A DNA stretch of 64,000 nt, from contig CAWJAY010000055.1 in NCBI GenBank assembly GCA_963840925.1, forward strand, positions 1 to 64,000, in the 5' to 3' direction. This DNA is from DATAOG01 sp963840925. Lineage in GTDB: Bacteria > Pseudomonadota > Alphaproteobacteria > Geminicoccales > Geminicoccaceae. The notes under the pieces were generated by a model. It had not been told where the DNA came from, ran no database searches, and saw only the letters and a program-made list of their open reading frames with translations. The position numbers and the translations under genes are program-made. Every line of letters starts with the position of its first letter. Positions within the stretch are counted from its first letter, which is position 1. Of this stretch, positions 7,911 to 16,554 are shown one piece after another.

Positions 7911-10910
7911 GTGAACCGGATCGAAGACCCGGAACAGCCGCCGGATTTCTTCATCAGCCGGGCCGGCGCGGACGCGCCGTTCGCCGCCGAAGTCGGTCGC
8001 ATACTAGAGGACGCCGGGCATACCGTAGTCCTCCAGCAGTGGGACTTCGCCAACCGCAACTTCATGGAGCGCATGCACGCCGCGCTCGAGTCCGGCGCGC
8101 GGGTGATCGCGCTGCTGTCGAGCGAGTACCTCGCGAGCGATCATTGCGCGGCGGAGTGGCAGAACGTGATCGCTCACGACCCTTTGAACAAGCACGGCCG
8201 GCTCGTCGTGCTGCGGGTCGCTGAATGCACGCCGACGGGACTGCTCACCGCACTCGCCTATTGGGATCTCGTGCCGGTGCGCGGCGATGGCGCCCTTTTG
8301 CGCGAGATCGTGCTCACCGCCGTCAAGCCCGGCCGCCACAAGGACGACGCGGCCCATGCCACGCCGTACTGGCGGGCGGCGCGCCCGATCGTGCACGCCG
8401 AGATCAGAGAGACGCCCAGCTTCACCGATCGCGAGGGCGAGCTAGCGTCGCTGTACAAGCTGCTGTGGGCCGGCCACACCGCGGCCGTGACCCAGCCGGT
8501 CGCCGCGCACGGGCTCGGCGGCATCGGCAAGTCGGCCCTTGCGCGCGAGTACGCCCATCGCCACCAGCGCGACTACGCCGGCGTCTGGTGGCTAAACGCC
8601 GGCAAGCCCGCGGACGGTACCGCGGGCTTCGAAGGCGTCGAGCGGGCGCTGATCGAGCTCGGCGCCATCTTGATCCGCGGCCTCGACCAGACGCAGGAGC
8701 GCGCAAAGGCCGCGCGCCACACGCTGGACCTGATCGCCCATGGCGGCTTCGACAAGCCGTGGCTGCTGGTTTACGACAACGTCGACGATGCGCGCGTGCT
8801 GCGGGACTGGGCGCCCGCAGGCAACGGCCACGTCCTGGTCACGAGCCGGCTGAGCGGCTGGCCTGGCACGGTGAAACCAATCGAGATCGAGGAATGGGCG
8901 CTGCCGGACGCGATCCATTACCTGCGGGAGGAGAGCGGGCGGTCCGACCTGACCGAGCAGGACGCCACTGACGTCGCTCTGGCGCTCGGCCGCCTGCCGC
9001 TCGCGCTCTCGCACGCAGCAGCGCTGCTCCAGGCCCGCCGAAACATCACGACAACAAGCTACCTCGCGAGCCTGACCCGCCGTATGCACGAAGCGCCACC
9101 TGATGCCGAGTACCCTCGCGCGGTGTTCGCGACGTTCCAGGAGGCGATCGCGCAAGCGGAACGCGAGGCGCGCGGCGCCGGCGCGGTGATCTCGCTCGCC
9201 GCCTTCTTCGCGCCGGACGACGTTCCCGAGGAGCTGTTCGCGCAGCCGGCCGAGCGCTATCCGCCCGCGCTGGCCGAGCTTCTGGCCGTTCCGGGCGGCA
9301 TGGACGATGCGATCGGCGCACTTGCGCATCTGTCGCTGGTCGATTTCCATCCGGACAAGCGTACCTTCTCTGTCCATCGCCTGGTCCAGGCGGCGGCGCG
9401 GGATGCGCTCGGCGACACGGCGCCAGCATGGTCGAACAGCGCGCTGGGGGCCGTCCACTCCGCGTTTCCAGTCCCCGAGTTCAGGACGTGGCCGGCCTGC
9501 GAGCGCCTAGTGGCGCACGTGCGCGCCGTGGCATCCCATGTCACCGAGGACAGCAGGGAGCTGGCCTGGCTGCTGGGCACGACCGGCGATTATCTTCGAG
9601 AGCGCGCGGCACTCGCGGAGGTTCTGCCGCTTTACGAGCGAACCCGGGCGATCTTCGAGCGCATCACTCAGACCGACCCCGCCAATGCCGAATGGCAGCG
9701 CGACCTCTCGGTCAGCCTGAACAGGATCGGCGACCTGCGGGTCGCCGAGGGCGAGCGCGCGGGCGCGCTCGAAGCCTACCAGCAGAGCCGCGCGATTCGG
9801 GAACAGCTGGCCGCGCGCGACCCCGCCAACGCACTGTGGCAGCGCGACCTCTCGGTCAGCCTGGAGAAGATCGGCGACCTGCGGCTCGCCGAGGGCGAGC
9901 GCGCGGGCGCGCTCGAAGCCTACCAGCAGAGCCGCGAAGTTGCCGAAAAGCTGGCCGCGCGCGACCCCGCCAACGCCGAGTGGCAGCGCGACCTCTCGGT
10001 CAGCCTGGAGAAGATCGGCGACCTGCGGCTCGCCGAGGGCGAGCGCGCGGGCGCGCTCGAAGTCTACCAGCAGAGCCGCGCGATTCGAGAAGAGCTGGCC
10101 GCGCGCGACCCCGCCAATGCCCTGTGGCAGCGCGACCTCTCGGTCAGCCTGGAGAGGATCGGCAACCTGCGGGTCGCCGAGGGCGAGCGCGCGGGCGCGC
10201 TCGAAGCCTACCAGCAGAGCCGCGCGATCTTTGAAAAGCTGGCCGAGCACGACCCCGCCAATGCCCTCTGGCAGCGCGACCTCTCGGTCAGCCTGAACAA
10301 GATCGGCGACCTGCGGGTCGCCGAGGGCGAGCGCGCGGGCGCGCTCGAAGCCTACCAGCAGAGCCGCGCGCTTCGCGAACAGCTGGCCGCGCGCGACCCC
10401 GCCAATGCCGTGTGGCAGCGCGACCTCTCGGTCAGCCTGGACAAGATCGGCGACCTGCGGCTCGCCGAGGGCGAGCGCGCGGGCGCGCTCGAAGCCTACC
10501 AGCAGAGCCGCGCGATTGCCGAAAACCTGGCCGCGCGCGACCCCGCCAATGCCGAATGGCAGCGCGACCTCTCGGTCAGCCTGAACAAGATCGGCGACCT
10601 GCGGCTCGCCGAGGGCGAGCGCGCGGGCGCGCTCGAAGCCTACCAGCAGAGCCGCGCGCTTCGGGAACAGCTGGCCGCGCGCGACCCCGCCAATGCCGTG
10701 TGGCAGCGCGACTTGATCGTGTCGCACTGGAAGCTCGCGGATCTTGCCGAGCAACGGGGCGAGCCGGCCGCGGCGCGGCGGCATTGGCAGGCCGCGCTGG
10801 CGATCGCGAGCGCGCTGGACGCGAGCGGGCGGCTGGCGCCGAGCGATGCCTATTTCGTCGGGACGATCGAGGAACGGCTCGCGCAGGCGAGCGAGGCGGC
10901 GGCGCGCTGA
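7911..10910 (+). CDS. TIR / NB-ARC / TPR STAND protein
   Basis: A 999-residue multidomain protein. Residues about 12-140 form a TIR domain (DFFISRAGAD; candidate catalytic Glu at E82 in CAAEW). An NB-ARC-type P-loop NTPase follows, with Walker A GLGGIGKS at 201-208 and Walker B LLVYDNVDD near 286, then a helical region and TPR repeats from about 588 to 936. Seven 48-residue TPR units are almost identical at DNA level (144-bp period, anchors from 9675 to 10683). The GTG at 7911 is chosen because GGGGAAG precedes it and the TIR fold begins 11 residues later. By family knowledge such proteins sense a ligand through the repeats, oligomerise through NB-ARC, and the TIR domain hydrolyses NAD+ or makes a signal nucleotide in antiphage abortive infection. 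That role is inference; it appears to be a single-gene unit. Confidence 0.88.
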   Translation: MNRIEDPEQPPDFFISRAGADAPFAAEVGRILEDAGHTVVLQQWDFANRNFMERMHAALESGARVIALLSSEYLASDHCAAEWQNVIAHDPLNKHGRLVVLRVAECTPTGLLTALAYWDLVPVRGDGALLREIVLTAVKPGRHKDDAAHATPYWRAARPIVHAEIRETPSFTDREGELASLYKLLWAGHTAAVTQPVAAHGLGGIGKSALAREYAHRHQRDYAGVWWLNAGKPADGTAGFEGVERALIELGAILIRGLDQTQERAKAARHTLDLIAHGGFDKPWLLVYDNVDDARVLRDWAPAGNGHVLVTSRLSGWPGTVKPIEIEEWALPDAIHYLREESGRSDLTEQDATDVALALGRLPLALSHAAALLQARRNITTTSYLASLTRRMHEAPPDAEYPRAVFATFQEAIAQAEREARGAGAVISLAAFFAPDDVPEELFAQPAERYPPALAELLAVPGGMDDAIGALAHLSLVDFHPDKRTFSVHRLVQAAARDALGDTAPAWSNSALGAVHSAFPVPEFRTWPACERLVAHVRAVASHVTEDSRELAWLLGTTGDYLRERAALAEVLPLYERTRAIFERITQTDPANAEWQRDLSVSLNRIGDLRVAEGERAGALEAYQQSRAIREQLAARDPANALWQRDLSVSLEKIGDLRLAEGERAGALEAYQQSREVAEKLAARDPANAEWQRDLSVSLEKIGDLRLAEGERAGALEVYQQSRAIREELAARDPANALWQRDLSVSLERIGNLRVAEGERAGALEAYQQSRAIFEKLAEHDPANALWQRDLSVSLNKIGDLRVAEGERAGALEAYQQSRALREQLAARDPANAVWQRDLSVSLDKIGDLRLAEGERAGALEAYQQSRAIAENLAARDPANAEWQRDLSVSLNKIGDLRLAEGERAGALEAYQQSRALREQLAARDPANAVWQRDLIVSHWKLADLAEQRGEPAAARRHWQAALAIASALDASGRLAPSDAYFVGTIEERLAQASEAAAR
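9675..10718 (+). repeat. Seven near-identical 144-bp repeats inside the TIR/NB-ARC gene
   Basis: The anchor GACCCCGCCAA[TC]GC recurs at 9675, 9819, 9963, 10107, 10251, 10395, 10539 and 10683, exactly 144 bases apart. Each unit encodes one 48-residue TPR-like unit (DPANAxWQRDLSVSL, then IGDLRxAEGERAGALEAYQ). Variation is concentrated at a few positions after YQQSRA (IREQ, VAEK, IFEK, LREQ, IAEN) and at the residue after DPANA (E, L or V). Confidence 0.95.
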
Positions 10911-10989
10911 GAGCGCGCATCAGGTCATCGCGTCCTCGGTTCTTCCGGTCCTGAGGCTTGCTGGAGGAGATCGCCCGGTCGCTGGCGCG

Positions 10990-11754
10990 TCAACCCTGTA
11001 TGGAAAAACCGCCGTCGATCGGGATCGCGGTGCCGGTGACGAAGTCCGAGGCCGGGCTGGCGAGGAAGACCGCGATGCCGGCGAAATCGTCGGGCTGGCC
11101 CCAGCGGCTGGCCGGCGTGCGCGCGACCACGCGCTCCTCCAGGCCCGCGATGTCGCGCCGGCCCTGGACCGTGAGCGCGGTGTCGATCCAGCCCGGCAGG
11201 ACCGCGTTGACCTGGATGTTGTCCTTGGCCCAGGCGCAGGCGAGCGCCCGGGTCAGCTGCACCATGCCGCCCTTGGTCGCGGCGTAGGGGGCGGTGAAGG
11301 AGGCGCCGAAGATCGACATCATCGAGCCGATGTTGACGATCTTGCCGCCGCCGGCCTTGAGGAGCGCCGGATAGGCCGCCTGGCAGCAGATGAAGGCGCT
11401 GGAAAGGTTGGTCTCGAGGATCCAGTGCCATTCGGTGAGCGTGTACTCCTGCGGCTGCTTGCGGATGTTGGTGCCGGCGTTGTTGACCAGGATGTCGAGC
11501 CGGCCAAGCTCGGAAAGCGTGGTCTCGACCAGGGCGCCGCAGGACGGCTCGCTGGTGACGTCGACCTCGACCGCGAGCGCCCGGGCGCCCTCGCGCTCGA
11601 GCTCGGCCACTGCCTGGGCGCTCTTGTCCCGGTTGCGCGCGGCGACGACCACGGCGGCGCCCGCGGCCGCGAGCCCGCGCGCCATGCCGAGCCCGATGCC
11701 GCCGTTGCCGCCGGTCACGATCGCGACCTTGCCGCTCAGATCGAACAGTTGCAT
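10990..11754 (-). CDS. Short-chain dehydrogenase/reductase (SDR)
   Basis: Classical SDR of 254 residues. The Rossmann motif TGGNGGIGLG lies near residue 14, NNAG near 90, and the catalytic Tyr-Lys is in YAATKGG. The C-terminus (TGTAIPIDGGFSIQG) resembles gluconate 5-dehydrogenase / 2-deoxygluconate 3-dehydrogenase-type SDRs, suggesting a sugar acid or polyol substrate, but SDR substrates cannot be assigned from sequence. The start at MQLFDLSGKVA fits the fold; the longer in-frame extension is low-complexity. Convergent with the TIR/NB-ARC gene. Confidence 0.88.
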   Translation of the reverse strand: MQLFDLSGKVAIVTGGNGGIGLGMARGLAAAGAAVVVAARNRDKSAQAVAELEREGARALAVEVDVTSEPSCGALVETTLSELGRLDILVNNAGTNIRKQPQEYTLTEWHWILETNLSSAFICCQAAYPALLKAGGGKIVNIGSMMSIFGASFTAPYAATKGGMVQLTRALACAWAKDNIQVNAVLPGWIDTALTVQGRRDIAGLEERVVARTPASRWGQPDDFAGIAVFLASPASDFVTGTAIPIDGGFSIQG

Positions 11755-11890
11755 GTGCCTTGCCTCCCCTCCGCCTCGAGCGCCCTTGCTAGCAGGCGCC
11801 GGCCGGCGCCGCAATCGGCGCGAACTGGTCTAATTCCAACTTGATCCGGAGCCGCTTGAATATTGGCAGGTGTCGATCGGCGCAGTCATC

Positions 11891-11905
11891 TTAGAATTAT
11901 TCCAG
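11891..11905. promoter_or_regulatory. ICE-like inverted repeat (possible Irr site)
   Basis: TTAGAATTATTCCAG has the arrangement TTAGAA-N3-TTCnAn, close to the alphaproteobacterial iron-control element bound by Irr (an inverted repeat of TTTAGAA). It stands about 120 bases before the gene at 12022, whose partner is an iron-dependent oxygenase typical of iron-starvation regulons. The right half is imperfect, so this is a suggestion only. Confidence 0.4.
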
Positions 11906-12021
11906 TTACAGAGACCTGGTCGATTGCTTTACTTGCCGGCGCTCGATCGGGTAATGATGAGCGGCAGACACTGGGGGCGATTGGCGCGGGCGCTGCGCCC
12001 GATGCAAGCGGAGGAGGGAGC

Positions 12022-12966
12022 ATGACCGAGGACAAGGACCCTGGCGCGCCGGCCGGGCCAGCGGGCGAGCCGCCGCGCCTGACCCCGACCCGGGTCAAGG
12101 TCTGGACCGGGCTCGGGACCGTGCTGCTGACCGGGACCGCGCTGTCGCTGTTGCCTCACGGAGCGGACGCGCAGGAGCTGGGCAAGCTCGCCAAGCCCGA
12201 CGCGCCGTCGCTGATCCAGCTCGCGGCCGGTCAAGCCGAAGGTGGCGAAGGCGGTGAAGGTGGTGAAGGTGGGGAAAACGGGGCGGCCGGCGCGGGCGAC
12301 CCCGGCACCGACAGCGTCGCCTGGCTGACCGGGCTCGGGCTGATGCGCGGCCATCTGGACGTCGGCATGGACCTCTACCGCCAGGGCGAGCACGAGGGCG
12401 CCGTGCCGCACCTGGAGCACGCGATCGAGAAGCTGTACGAGCCGTTCGAGCCGGCGCTCGAGCAGCGGGGCGTCGCCGAGTTCGAGCCGGCGCTCGAGAC
12501 GCTGGAAGAGCTGATCGAGGACGGCGCGCCGCTCGATCAGGTCGAGGCCGCCTATGCCGAGGCGCTGGCCGCGATCGCGGCCGCCGAGGCCGCGGTGCCG
12601 GAGGCGGAGCGCCTGGCGCTCGACACCCGGTTCGCGGTCATGGTCAACCTGGTGCGGACCGCGGCTGCCGAGTACGAGGCGGCGCTGGACGAGGACGGGC
12701 GCGTGGTCAAGGCGGTCGAGTATCAGGAGGCGCTGGGCTTCGTGCGCACCGCCGAGGCGATGCTGGAGGCGATCCCGCCGGACGAGGCGGCGCGCGCGGC
12801 GGAAGCGATCGCCAAGGCCAAGGCGCAGTTCGACGCGGTCGAGGGGCTGTGGCCGAGCCTGGTGCCGCCGGCCACGGTCGAGGGCGATCCCTCGCAGCTG
12901 TTCGGCGCCGCCGCCTACATCGAGATCGCCGGGACCCAGGCCGAGAAAGCTTCCGCGCAGGACTGA
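12022..12966 (+). CDS. Exported helical protein of unknown function, Gly-Glu repeat
   Basis: 314 residues, not assignable to a named family. Visible parts: a polar N-terminus, one hydrophobic segment (about residues 29-48, VWTGLGTVLLTGTALSLL) followed by ADAQ, consistent with export; a low-complexity EGGEGGEGGE tract around residue 75; then a conserved-looking helical domain starting WLTGLGLMRGHLDVGMDLYR. The ATG at 12022 has a strong GGAGGAGGGAG ribosome-binding site. The next gene, an iron(II) dioxygenase, follows after 6 bases, so both are probably co-transcribed and an iron-uptake role is plausible but unproven. Confidence 0.75.
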   Translation: MTEDKDPGAPAGPAGEPPRLTPTRVKVWTGLGTVLLTGTALSLLPHGADAQELGKLAKPDAPSLIQLAAGQAEGGEGGEGGEGGENGAAGAGDPGTDSVAWLTGLGLMRGHLDVGMDLYRQGEHEGAVPHLEHAIEKLYEPFEPALEQRGVAEFEPALETLEELIEDGAPLDQVEAAYAEALAAIAAAEAAVPEAERLALDTRFAVMVNLVRTAAAEYEAALDEDGRVVKAVEYQEALGFVRTAEAMLEAIPPDEAARAAEAIAKAKAQFDAVEGLWPSLVPPATVEGDPSQLFGAAAYIEIAGTQAEKASAQD

Positions 12967-12972
12967 CCCCGG

Positions 12973-13635
12973 ATGATGCTGCGGATCGGAGCGCTGCTCG
13001 AGCCCGAGACGCTCGCCGGGCTGCAGGCGGCGCTCGCCGACCCCGGCCTGTTCGCCGATGGCCGCGCGACCGCCGGCTGGCACGCGCGCGCGGTCAAGCG
13101 CAACCTCCAGGCCAGGCGCGGCGGCATCGTCGATCAGGCGCTGGCGACGATCCGGCGGGCGCTGCTGGCCAACGAGGTGTTCGCCGCCGCGGCCCGGCCC
13201 AAGGCGATCGCGCGCCTGTCGATCAGCCGCTACGAGCCGGGCATGGTGTTCGGCAGCCACGTCGACGACGCGCTGATGGACGGCGTGCGCACCGATCTGT
13301 CGTTCACGCTGTTCCTGGCCGACCCGGAGGGCTACCAGGGCGGCGCGCTGGTGATCGACGATGCTTACGGCGAGCGCGAGGTCAAGCTGCCGGCGGGCGA
13401 GCTGTTCCTCTATCCGTCGACGACGCTGCACCGGGTGGCGCCGGTCACGGAGGGCATCCGGCTCGCGGCGGTCGGCTGGGTGCGCAGCTTCGTGCGCGAG
13501 CCGGACCGGCGCGAGATCCTGTTCGATCTGGAGACGGCGCTGCGCGCGGTCCACGCCAAGGACGGCAAGTCGCCGCTGTTCGACACGCTGGTCAAGACCC
13601 GGACCAACCTTCTGCGGATGTGGGCCGAGGACTAG
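12973..13635 (+). CDS. PKHD-type Fe(II)/2-oxoglutarate dioxygenase (PiuC/YbiX family)
   Basis: 220 residues, normal for the PiuC/YbiX family of prolyl-4-hydroxylase-like dioxygenases linked to iron uptake. The facial triad is visible as HVD in FGSHVDDA and the distal His in TLHRVAPV; the 2-oxoglutarate-binding Arg is in GIRLAAVGWVRSF. The C-terminal helices (TALRAVHAKD ... KTRTNLLRMWAED) are family-typical. Two adjacent ATG codons (12973 and 12976) are possible starts. It follows the unknown exported protein after 6 bases. Substrate unknown; homologues sit near TonB-dependent siderophore receptors, none of which is in this window. Confidence 0.9.
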   Translation: MMLRIGALLEPETLAGLQAALADPGLFADGRATAGWHARAVKRNLQARRGGIVDQALATIRRALLANEVFAAAARPKAIARLSISRYEPGMVFGSHVDDALMDGVRTDLSFTLFLADPEGYQGGALVIDDAYGEREVKLPAGELFLYPSTTLHRVAPVTEGIRLAAVGWVRSFVREPDRREILFDLETALRAVHAKDGKSPLFDTLVKTRTNLLRMWAED

Positions 13636-13770
13636 CGCCCGCGTCGCGGCACGCTGCAGCCGGCGCCGGCCAGTTCAACTATAACGCGGCACTGTGGCGT
13701 GGTTCACATATTCCTACGGTTTTTCACAGCTAAGCCATTGGGATCATCAACGCAAAAAGGGCGAATTCAG

Positions 13771-14772
13771 ATGGCCAAGTCGTTGGGGGTGCTGGTGGCG
13801 CTCGGCAGCGTCGTGCTCGGGGGCTGCAACAGCACGTTCTTCAAACCGTTCGATGCCGATCAGGGCAGCGTCTCGATGGATGCCCGCCAGCGCACGATCC
13901 TGTCGGTCGAGCGCGGCGAGCCGCCGGAGACGCACCGGGTCGTCTGCGCCGAGCCCAGCCCCGACGCGATGGCGACGATCGCGGCCTCGGCGGCGAGCAG
14001 TGCCGGCGTCTCGGGGCCGCAGCTGCCGTTCGCAGCCGAGCTTGCGGCGAGCCTGACCAGCGCCGAGCAGGCGGCGATGATCGGCGCCCGCAACTCGACG
14101 ATCCAGTTGCTGCGCGACGGGCTCTACCGGGCCTGCGAGGCGTACATGAACGGCGCGCTCGGCGACTTCGGCTACGGCCTGGTCCTGGTCAACTACGGCC
14201 GGGTCATGGTCTCGCTGCTGACCGCCGACGGCCTGGTCCGCCCGGCGATGGCGCCGCCGGTGGTGATCGGCTCGCTGATCGGCGAGCTCAAGACCAGCGT
14301 CGACGGTTCGGCCAGCGTGCCGGCAACGCCCGCCGGGGGCGCTCAGGACGGCGCGGCCGGCGGCAGTGCGACCAACAAGGCCACGGCCGACGCCGGCGCC
14401 AATACCGGCCTGCCCAGCGCCACGGCGCCCGCGGCGGCGGCGGCGGGAATCGACGGCGAGCACGCGGCGCGGATCTTCGAGAACGTCGTGTTCCCGCTCG
14501 CCAACCCGACCTCCGATCCGGCCGGCAAGTTCATCGAGGTGACCGTGGCCTGCATGCTCTGGCTCGACAACACCGGACTGCGGCATCCGAAGACCAACGG
14601 CAACTCGGCGATGCAGGACTTGTGCCACGCCCTGATCCAAAGGACGCCGCAGCTTGCCGAGCAGGCGATCGTTGCCAAGATGACCGAACAGGCGCTCCTC
14701 GCCCAAGCCAAGGCGTCGGCGGCGGCCGGACAAGCCGGTCCGGAGATCAGATCGGCATCGTTGGAGCGTTGA
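13771..14772 (+). CDS. Hypothetical lipoprotein
   Basis: 333 residues. The N-terminus MAKSLGVLVALGSVVLGGC is a lipoprotein signal with lipobox LGGC, so the mature protein is probably lipid-anchored in the envelope. The remainder is Ala-rich with a Pro/Ala/Gly linker about residues 190-225 and a more conserved-looking C-terminal part with two Cys (VACMLWLDNTG and QDLCHALIQ). No known domain was recognised. The start at 13771 is preferred over an upstream in-frame GTG because it begins the signal peptide. Confidence 0.75.
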   Translation: MAKSLGVLVALGSVVLGGCNSTFFKPFDADQGSVSMDARQRTILSVERGEPPETHRVVCAEPSPDAMATIAASAASSAGVSGPQLPFAAELAASLTSAEQAAMIGARNSTIQLLRDGLYRACEAYMNGALGDFGYGLVLVNYGRVMVSLLTADGLVRPAMAPPVVIGSLIGELKTSVDGSASVPATPAGGAQDGAAGGSATNKATADAGANTGLPSATAPAAAAAGIDGEHAARIFENVVFPLANPTSDPAGKFIEVTVACMLWLDNTGLRHPKTNGNSAMQDLCHALIQRTPQLAEQAIVAKMTEQALLAQAKASAAAGQAGPEIRSASLER

Positions 14773-14874
14773 GCGAACCACCGCTGCGCGCGCAACCGGC
14801 GCGCTCGGCAGCCTGACGCAGCCGGCACCGGGATTCCCGCCCGGTGCCGGCGCCGTCTTGAGCGACCGGCGCGA

Positions 14875-15510
14875 TCAGCCCTTGGCCGGCAGCGGGTGGC
14901 CGGGCATCAGCTGATAGGGATGGACCCAGCCCGGCAGCGCCCTGATCCGCTCGAGCCAGGCGCCAATCCCGGAAAAATCGGTCAACGCGACCCCGAGCTC
15001 GTCGCCAAAGTACAGGTAGCCGCAGATCGAGAGGTCGGCGATCGTCGGCCGGGCGCCGAGCACGAATGCGCGGCCGCCCAGGTGCCGATCGAGGACGCCG
15101 AGGCCGGTCGTCACCCGCCCGCGCAGGAACTCGGTGACCGGGGTCTCGCCGGTCTTTTGGAACTGGAGCAGGAAGCGCAGCGTGCCGACGTAGCTCGTGA
15201 ACTTGTGATTGTCCCAGAGCAGCCAGCGCAGGATCTCGCGCCGCTCGTCCTCGCTCTGCCAGCCGAACCAGCCGTGGCGGGCCGCCAGCCAATCGAGGAT
15301 GACGCCCGACTGACTGAGCCGCCGGCCCTGATGTTCCAGGACCGGAACTTCGCCCATCTCGTTGATCTGGCGAAATTCAGGCGTCCGGGTCTCGCCGTTG
15401 AAGAAGTCGACGAAGCGCGCTTCCCAGTCGGCGCCGCAGAGATTGAGCATCAAGGCCGCCTTGTAGGCGTTGCCGGACTGGGCAAAGCAGTAGAGCCGGT
15501 ACTCGGCCAT
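14875..15510 (-). CDS. Glutathione S-transferase family protein
   Basis: 211 residues with the two-domain GST layout: an N-terminal thioredoxin-like domain (LYCFAQSGNAYKAALML, with NEMGEVPVLEHQGRRLSQSG forming the cis-Pro and glutathione-binding Gln-Ser) and a C-terminal helical domain containing the N-capping motif around PTIADLSICGY. Such cytoplasmic enzymes conjugate or reduce electrophiles with glutathione. The substrate cannot be deduced. Confidence 0.9.
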   Translation of the reverse strand: MAEYRLYCFAQSGNAYKAALMLNLCGADWEARFVDFFNGETRTPEFRQINEMGEVPVLEHQGRRLSQSGVILDWLAARHGWFGWQSEDERREILRWLLWDNHKFTSYVGTLRFLLQFQKTGETPVTEFLRGRVTTGLGVLDRHLGGRAFVLGARPTIADLSICGYLYFGDELGVALTDFSGIGAWLERIRALPGWVHPYQLMPGHPLPAKG

Positions 15511-15767
15511 GGCGCCTCTCCTCGCCTGGTGCCCGCCCTATCCAGCAGGTTGGCGGGTGCAAGGCAAGCGCCGGCGCTCGCATCATCGCCGCTTGCGCCG
15601 CGCGCCCGGGCACACTATCTATGACCCAGGTCAGTTCCCGACGTTGTCGGTCGAAGTCGCTGCTCGCTTTCCGGCGCTGCCCGCTACTCTGCACCAAGAA
15701 CGTTGAGGCTGTCTTCGCGCCGTGGCATGTCGCCCGGCGTGCACTTCACCAACACGAGGTTACGTTC

Positions 15768-15977
15768 TTGAAGACCGGAACAGTGAAATGGTTCAACGTC
15801 ACCAAGGGCTACGGCTTTATCCAGCCTGACGCCGGCGGGGGCGACGCGTTCGTGCACATCTCCGCGGTCGAGCGGGCAGGCGTTGACCGCCTGAACGAGG
15901 GCCAGCGGGTCGAGTACGAACTGGTGCGCGGCCAGAATGGCAAGACTTCGGCCGAGAATTTGAAGCTCGTCAACTAG
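15768..15977 (+). CDS. Cold-shock domain protein (CspA family), TTG start
   Basis: A 69-residue single cold-shock domain that binds single-stranded RNA/DNA. RNP-1 (KGYGFI) and RNP-2 (DAFVHIS) are intact, preceded by TGTVKWFNVT. Conventional ATG starts are only far upstream and would add 49 unrelated residues; TTG at 15768 with GAGGT about 8 bases before it gives exactly the family length. A strong terminator follows at 16002. The long 5' region without genes (15511-15767) could hold a cold-responsive leader, but no structure was assigned. Confidence 0.92.
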   Translation: MKTGTVKWFNVTKGYGFIQPDAGGGDAFVHISAVERAGVDRLNEGQRVEYELVRGQNGKTSAENLKLVN

Positions 15978-16001
15978 CCGAACCGACCATCAGGTTTTGC
16001 G

Positions 16002-16032
16002 AGCCCCCTGGGGAGACCGAGGGGGCTTTTTC
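16002..16032 (+). terminator. Rho-independent terminator of the cold-shock gene
   Basis: Perfect 8-bp stem AGCCCCCT / AGGGGGCT (16002-16009 and 16020-16027) with a 10-base loop and a following T-run, 24 bases after the stop codon. Confidence 0.9.
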
Positions 16033-16073
16033 TTATGGCCCGCAGGTTCGTACCGTTCCGCGACCGGTTGCGG

Positions 16074-16535
16074 CTACAGCCGTTCAGCCCGGCCGCGGTT
16101 CGCCCTGTGTTGTTGCGCCGATGCACATCGCTCTACGGTGCGGACACCTTTATCACACCCCCATCTCCCCGGGTGGATCTCGCAACGGTAGTTTATCGGC
16201 CCGGCGGGATCGTCGATGACCTCCGAATATTGATCGCCCTCGCTCTCCGGAGTCTCCGCCTCGAGAGAATCCGTCCCCACCAGCTTGTCTTTGGAATCGG
16301 GAAGCGCGGTGATCGTATGCTCGCCCTCTGTCAAGTTGACCCATTGAACCGTGTCTCCGGTTTTCACATTTCTCGGAGAAGGCGTGAAATGAAACTTTCC
16401 CTCGACCCGCACAACTGCGATCATCACCGGCGTGGACTCCGCCGCTTGCGCAAGCGCAGGCGCTCTAACGGAAGCAGCGCCGCCCAGACCAAGAACCATC
16501 GCGATCGTCAGTCGCATGCATTTGGTGGTTTCCAT
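16074..16535 (-). pseudogene. Cupredoxin (plastocyanin-like), C-terminus frameshifted
   Basis: Small blue-copper protein: signal peptide about residues 1-32 ending ALAQA, then a cupredoxin domain with copper ligands His in EGEHTITAL and Cys/His in YRCEIHPG. After HPG the frame continues into a Cys/Arg-rich tail unlike the family; one extra G in the G-run at about 16158-16175 would instead give HPGEMGV and stop. So the C-terminus is probably altered by a one-base deletion, real or a read error. It is followed on the same strand by no gene and preceded by the decayed multicopper oxidase, forming a former copper-handling pair. Confidence 0.7.
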
Positions 16536-16554
16536 GGTTAACCCTCTCCTTTGA

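Noticed and set aside
9507..10784. Minus-strand repetitive frame opposite the TIR/NB-ARC repeats
   Set aside because: It is produced by the strong codon bias of the 144-bp repeats; the plus strand carries the TIR, NB-ARC and TPR domains.
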